Shown: in pieces, positions 28,871-32,779 of the stretch
Layout: each line of letters begins with the position of its first letter
Numbering within the stretch: the first letter of the stretch is position 1
NCBI GenBank assembly: GCA_947626665.1
Contig: CANQTB010000004.1
Span: forward strand, 1-32,779
Source of the DNA: an uncultured Eggerthellaceae bacterium
GTDB taxonomy: Bacteria > Actinomycetota > Coriobacteriia > Coriobacteriales > Eggerthellaceae
Reading direction: 5' to 3'
Length of the DNA stretch: 32,779 nucleotides
Translations under genes and position numbers: made by a program
Notes under the pieces: generated by a model
What the model was told of the DNA's origin: nothing
Database searches by the model: none
Seen by the model: the letters and a program-made list of their open reading frames with translations, nothing else

Positions 28871-31756
28871 TCACCCGTTTTCGATCACATACGGAAAACT
28901 CAACGGCCCAACATAGAGCTCCCTTGCCTGATCGCCCTCGAAATCCATGATCGACTGTTGCGTCTCCGCATCAAGCAGATCGAGGAACCGATACTCCCCG
29001 TCAGCCATCTTGCTTACGCTTAACACCTGCACGAACACTTCCGGGTAGTCCCGCAGGTATTCCACGTATCCGCGCAGCTTCGGTATCGCGTCGCTTAAGA
29101 AATCCCCGTGCGGGTCCACAATCGCCGGTCTGATAACCCCATCTTTCCGAACGAAGAATATGAAATCGGGCCGCAACGACCGTCTTCCGTCGGGCATCGC
29201 ATAGGGGATGCTGAACACGCTCGGCTGATAGTTGTTGGGGATGCGGTAAAACGCCACCGTACGCTCTCGCGCCATCTCAGTGCGCAAAACATCGATCTCC
29301 CAGTTGTTAAGCGCCAGAGGCGCAAGGCCATCGGCAGGGTCGTAAAGGATGTGCCGTGCATAACGCGGCAGGTTTCCATCGGCGATCAGGTTAGTGGGAA
29401 AGTCCACCTCGCTATCCCGGATACCACTCGTCAGTTGACGCAGGGTGTCAAAGTGTTGCCGCTCTTCCTCACTGAGGTAAGCCCGCTCCGTCGAATACTT
29501 GTCGAAATACTGCTTGCGCTTGGTGTCGGCCCAGCGCTCCAACGCCTTCACGATGGGCTCGGTGCGGGCCACGCTGGCGAGAATCAGGTTGACATCCCAG
29601 TTCTCCAGCCCCTCGCCCAAAATCTTCTGCTTGCGATAGGCGTTCACCAGGTCTTTTCCGCCAAACTCCACGAGTGCCCGCTCGGCTGCCTTGTTAAGGC
29701 CATATTCGTCGATCAATGGGCTTTCACTTCGTCGCGTTACTGCATCATCGTGACGACGGTCGATGGTGATGACCTGCATTTCCGCCACTTCGACGTTATG
29801 GCGCTCTTTCTTATACTCCGTCGGATAGGCGACGATCTCGGCATCGACGCGATTGCAGAACTCGTTGCGCACATCAGCGCCGGCGCCTTTGTCGAGCCCC
29901 GTTTCCATGAGAAGCGTGGCCGTGTCGATGAGCGATACGAACTGATTTCTCGGCTTCTTGGGATTGATGCGCTTGCGAAGTGTTCCCCAGGCGGCTCGTA
30001 TCCCTTTGAGCTCCTCGGCGGTGAATACCTCCACAGGCCCAGTGTGCTCTTCTTCGGCACTCGCTTCTTCAGTCGCGCTGTCCGGTGGCTTCTCATCATT
30101 CTCATGTTGAGCAGTGGCGCGTTTTTGCCCAGGATGTATCGTTTTCTGCCTCGGCACCGTTGCGGTCTGGTTTTGCGGCGCAGGTTGATGGTGCTCGCTT
30201 ACGTGTTCGGTCTCGGTCTCGTCAACGTTTTCGCTTTCGTCATCATCGGTCGTCAATTCCATCGAGGGCTGTTCGTTGGTGACTTCCTCAGTGACAACCT
30301 CCTCGGCGATTGCCTCCTCGATCTCCTCATCCTCGGGCTCCATCATCATCAACTGCCAACTGATGGTGACCGGATTCGTAAGTACCTCTTTGACGACAGA
30401 CCCGCCGATGAAGTCGTCGCTTTTGCCCGTCAGGTAGTCGATGACCGATTGGGTGGCGTCTGGGTCGAAAGCCGGTAGAAAGCACGCTACTGAGTTGAGC
30501 GTTTCGTCGGCTTCAACGCGACGTGCCAACGGCGTTCTCACCATGCGCCCGATGAGTTGCGCGATATAGGTGTCGTCACTGCGCCTGCGCTGTGAGTAGA
30601 TCACTTCAGCACGCGGGCAGTCCCAGCCGTTCGAGATAGCCTCCTTGGCAAACAGTACCCGCACGCTGCGCGTCTCTTGGATGTTTTCGGGCTCCATGTA
30701 GGGCATGAAGTAGTTGGGCGCGGGCAGGCGATCTTTATGCTCGCCGAATACGTTGGCGAAGCAGGTCTGCGTGTTCAGGTGCGGCAACTTGCGCGTTATC
30801 TGATCGCAGAGCGATTTCAGCGCCGCGTCCGTGATGTTGTCCGCCACCTGCACGACGAGCAGAGGAGCGACAGCGGGGGTGATACCCTCGGCATCACAGT
30901 AAGCCTTCCAGGCTGTCTCTGCTGTTTTGAGCCGCTCACAGGCCATGTCGAGGTACTGGTGCTCAACGGCGTCGTCTTCTTCGGGAACGCGGAGCTCGAT
31001 GGTGTCTTTCAGCAACCCCGATTCCTGCACATCTTTCGGGGACACGTCCACGGCGGGCATGAGCGTCCGATTGCCGCGCTGCCTCATCGCCTGCTCAAAC
31101 CGCTGAGGCGTCGCCGATATGCCGACAACGATGGGCATGGGCGAGCGTCCTTCGAAACCATCGATCAGGTGCGCATAGATCGTCGCCGTATCCCGTTCGC
31201 TTGTGGATGCATTCGTGCCAATGCCACGGTGCGCCTCGTCGATAAACAGATAGAGGTGACGGCTCGGGTTTTGTATCGTGGCGTTGAGGATGTCCCAAAA
31301 TATCCGCCCGCCGTTGAGCTCGGTCGCCTTACTGAGGATGCTGTTGCGGGAGAGCATCTGCTTGTTGAGGAAGTACACGTGACGGGGTTCGAGTGTTTCA
31401 TGGGTCGCACCGAAGTCACTGTCAACCACTTCAAGGTGGCGTTCGTCAGTGAACCAACTCGCGAGCTTGTCGGAGACTTCCACGAACCGGGCTCGTGTCT
31501 GATCGTTGAGGCTCGGCGAATCTGAGAGCCAAAGCACGCACGCCTTCGGGTCGGCTTCTATGCCCGCATCTGCATCACCAAAGAACAATCCCTCGATGAT
31601 TGCCGCTGCCATGACAGTCTTTCCAGCACCCGTCGGCGCGGTCAGGCTCACGGCAGAGAGGCTTTCGTACTGGTCATAGTTGCTGCGCATGATGATGAGC
31701 CGCTTTTGCAGCTCGTAGACGGCATCTTCCTGAAAGGCTTTGAGCTCGACCTTCAT
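28871..31756 (-). CDS. Type III restriction enzyme Res subunit-like DEAD/DEAH helicase
   Basis: 961 aa; LTAPTGAGKTVMAAAII, LFIDEAHRGIG, VGISATPQRF, LFAKEAISNGWDCPRAEVIYSQRRRSDDTYIAQLIGRMVRTPLARRV; C-terminal PDFIFFVRKDGVIRPAIVDPHGDFLSD resembles a PD-(D/E)xK-type domain. Confidence 0.85.
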   Translation of the reverse strand: MKVELKAFQEDAVYELQKRLIIMRSNYDQYESLSAVSLTAPTGAGKTVMAAAIIEGLFFGDADAGIEADPKACVLWLSDSPSLNDQTRARFVEVSDKLASWFTDERHLEVVDSDFGATHETLEPRHVYFLNKQMLSRNSILSKATELNGGRIFWDILNATIQNPSRHLYLFIDEAHRGIGTNASTSERDTATIYAHLIDGFEGRSPMPIVVGISATPQRFEQAMRQRGNRTLMPAVDVSPKDVQESGLLKDTIELRVPEEDDAVEHQYLDMACERLKTAETAWKAYCDAEGITPAVAPLLVVQVADNITDAALKSLCDQITRKLPHLNTQTCFANVFGEHKDRLPAPNYFMPYMEPENIQETRSVRVLFAKEAISNGWDCPRAEVIYSQRRRSDDTYIAQLIGRMVRTPLARRVEADETLNSVACFLPAFDPDATQSVIDYLTGKSDDFIGGSVVKEVLTNPVTISWQLMMMEPEDEEIEEAIAEEVVTEEVTNEQPSMELTTDDDESENVDETETEHVSEHHQPAPQNQTATVPRQKTIHPGQKRATAQHENDEKPPDSATEEASAEEEHTGPVEVFTAEELKGIRAAWGTLRKRINPKKPRNQFVSLIDTATLLMETGLDKGAGADVRNEFCNRVDAEIVAYPTEYKKERHNVEVAEMQVITIDRRHDDAVTRRSESPLIDEYGLNKAAERALVEFGGKDLVNAYRKQKILGEGLENWDVNLILASVARTEPIVKALERWADTKRKQYFDKYSTERAYLSEEERQHFDTLRQLTSGIRDSEVDFPTNLIADGNLPRYARHILYDPADGLAPLALNNWEIDVLRTEMARERTVAFYRIPNNYQPSVFSIPYAMPDGRRSLRPDFIFFVRKDGVIRPAIVDPHGDFLSDAIPKLRGYVEYLRDYPEVFVQVLSVSKMADGEYRFLDLLDAETQQSIMDFEGDQARELYVGPLSFPYVIENG

Positions 31757-32076
31757 TATCGCAACGCTCCCTCGGCTGCTATCTCAAAATTGCGAAGGTA
31801 GCTCTCGTAGAGCTGTACCACATCGCGCCCGACGAGCGTCTGATTGATGCTCTGATACCGCCGCTCATCGTCGGTGACCACGTAGATCGTCTCAATATCT
31901 GGCCGTTTCTCGACTGCCTCGATAAACTCCTTGGCGCTGGCGTAGTCGAATAGGATGGCATAGGCATCAGCAATAGCGTAGTTGCGGCCGCCCTGGGTTT
32001 CAATGATGCGCCCTTTGCTAATGTGCGATAAAGAAGTAATAGAAGTGTAAAAAATTTTGCCGTTCCTATCCGGCAC
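31756..32076 (-). pseudogene. C-terminal fragment of a Mod-type adenine-specific DNA methyltransferase
   Basis: GGRNYAIADAYAILFDYASAKEFIEAVEKRPDIETIYVVTDDERRYQSINQTLVGRDVVQLYESYLRNFEI resembles a methyltransferase C-terminus; no catalytic motifs; stop/start overlap (TAATG) with res. Upstream sequence changes to the recombinase element. Confidence 0.65.
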
Positions 32077-32097
32077 TTAGGGCTGTGTCGGATAGGT
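32066..32097 (-). terminator. Hairpin after the recombinase gene, near the element end
   Basis: cctatccg...cggatagg 8-bp inverted repeat; on the minus strand followed within ~10 nt by a run of T. Confidence 0.55.
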
Positions 32098-32103
32098 CAG
32101 GCG

Positions 32104-32763
32104 TTAGGCTTCCGGCAAGTCTATCTTGCCGACAAAGCTGTAATAAATCTCAATGTCCTGCCTGCGGGTGCCGTTCTCGTCATAGCTGCACTCATGCACG
32201 ACGATTTTCTCAATCATTTCCCGCAAGAGGGTGGGGGTCAATTCTTCAAAAGCAAGGTGCTTTCTCACAATCCCCATGAATTTCTCGGCGTTGACGGTGG
32301 CGGCCTGCGACTTGGAAAGTTCCTCCTGCAAAGCGGCAGCCCGGTCTTTCAGTTCCCGCTGCTCCTGCTCATAGTCCGCCGACAGCTCCATGAAACGCTC
32401 GTCGCTGATTTTGCCGCTTACATTGTCCTCATACAGCCGCTTGATAATGCGGTTCACTTCGGCAATGCGTGTCTGGGCCTGTTCAAGCTGCTTCGTGGCT
32501 GCGGCGGTCTTTCTCTTGCCGCCGATTTCGTTCTGCTGGATGAGCAGCTTTACAAAGCGGCTCTCATGCCTGGCGGCGTATTCCGTCACTTGCCGGAGAT
32601 TGGAAAGCACGCCCGCCGTCAAAAGGTCGGTGCGGATAAAGTGTGCCGTACAGTCACGGGTACGCTTCTTGTAGCTGCCGCAGATATAACAGTCCTGCTT
32701 GCGGTTCTTGTTCTGATACCGCTGCTGATACAGCACATGGCCGCAGTCGGCGCAGAACAGCAT
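32104..32763 (-). CDS. Large serine recombinase, C-terminal portion (5' end beyond the window)
   Basis: Zinc beta ribbon FCADCGHVLYQQRYQNKNRKQDCYICGSYKKRTRDCTAHFIR and coiled-coil region followed by LTPTLLREMIEKIVVHE; no stop between ATG 32763 and the edge region, so this is probably an internal Met. Ordered like large serine recombinases of Firmicutes transposons. Confidence 0.85.
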   Translation of the reverse strand: MLFCADCGHVLYQQRYQNKNRKQDCYICGSYKKRTRDCTAHFIRTDLLTAGVLSNLRQVTEYAARHESRFVKLLIQQNEIGGKRKTAAATKQLEQAQTRIAEVNRIIKRLYEDNVSGKISDERFMELSADYEQEQRELKDRAAALQEELSKSQAATVNAEKFMGIVRKHLAFEELTPTLLREMIEKIVVHECSYDENGTRRQDIEIYYSFVGKIDLPEA

Positions 32764-32779
32764 ACCAGAGAACAGCCCC

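Larger units (their letters stand above)
4912..32779. mobile_element. Integrative and conjugative/mobilizable element (left part)
   Basis: Broken tRNA-Gly, adjacent int/xis, YraN-like, helicase/methylase, PcfJ-like, MobC-like, relaxase and cargo. Right end lies outside the window; mating-pair formation genes were not seen here. Confidence 0.75.
32050..32779. mobile_element. Left end of a serine-recombinase transposon/element inserted into the ICE
   Basis: Recombinase gene abuts a truncated mod gene; hairpin and AT-rich junction at ~32045-32100. Exact boundary not determined. Confidence 0.6.

Noticed and set aside
29108-30478. 456-aa plus-strand ORF (and 30677..31525)
   Set aside because: Antisense to the well-supported Res-like gene; composition typical of a shadow ORF.

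Overview
The sequence looks like a GC-rich actinobacterial (probably Coriobacteriia-like) chromosome edge on the left, followed by the left part of an integrative/conjugative element (ICE) that runs off the right end of the window. Chromosomal side (1-~4910): truncated thymidylate kinase (minus), NAD(P)-malic enzyme, two-subunit class I fumarase and a class A beta-lactamase-like serine hydrolase. Two direct copies of a ~350-bp palindrome-rich intergenic repeat flank the fumarase/hydrolase block. Element side (~4912 onward): a tRNA-Gly(UCC) gene with an intact promoter is cut right after its anticodon stem. Next come a complete tRNA-Gly(UCC) on the other strand, a tyrosine integrase and an excisionase-like HTH protein. 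A cargo/regulatory block, a YraN-like protein, a 2208-aa methylase/helicase with a TnpV-like gene overprinted in its linker, a PcfJ-like protein, a candidate oriT, MobC-like and MOBP-type relaxase genes follow. The last part holds an RloC/PrrC-like ABC ATPase, a lipoprotein behind a nested palindrome, and a type III-like Res gene whose partner Mod is reduced to a C-terminal fragment. A large serine recombinase gene adjoins that fragment. Best leads: (1) the element may disrupt host tRNA-Gly(UCC) and carry its own replacement; (2) TnpV overprinted inside the helicase gene; (3) the RloC-like ATPase and the interrupted Mod/Res system. Family calls come from motif recognition only; no searches were run.
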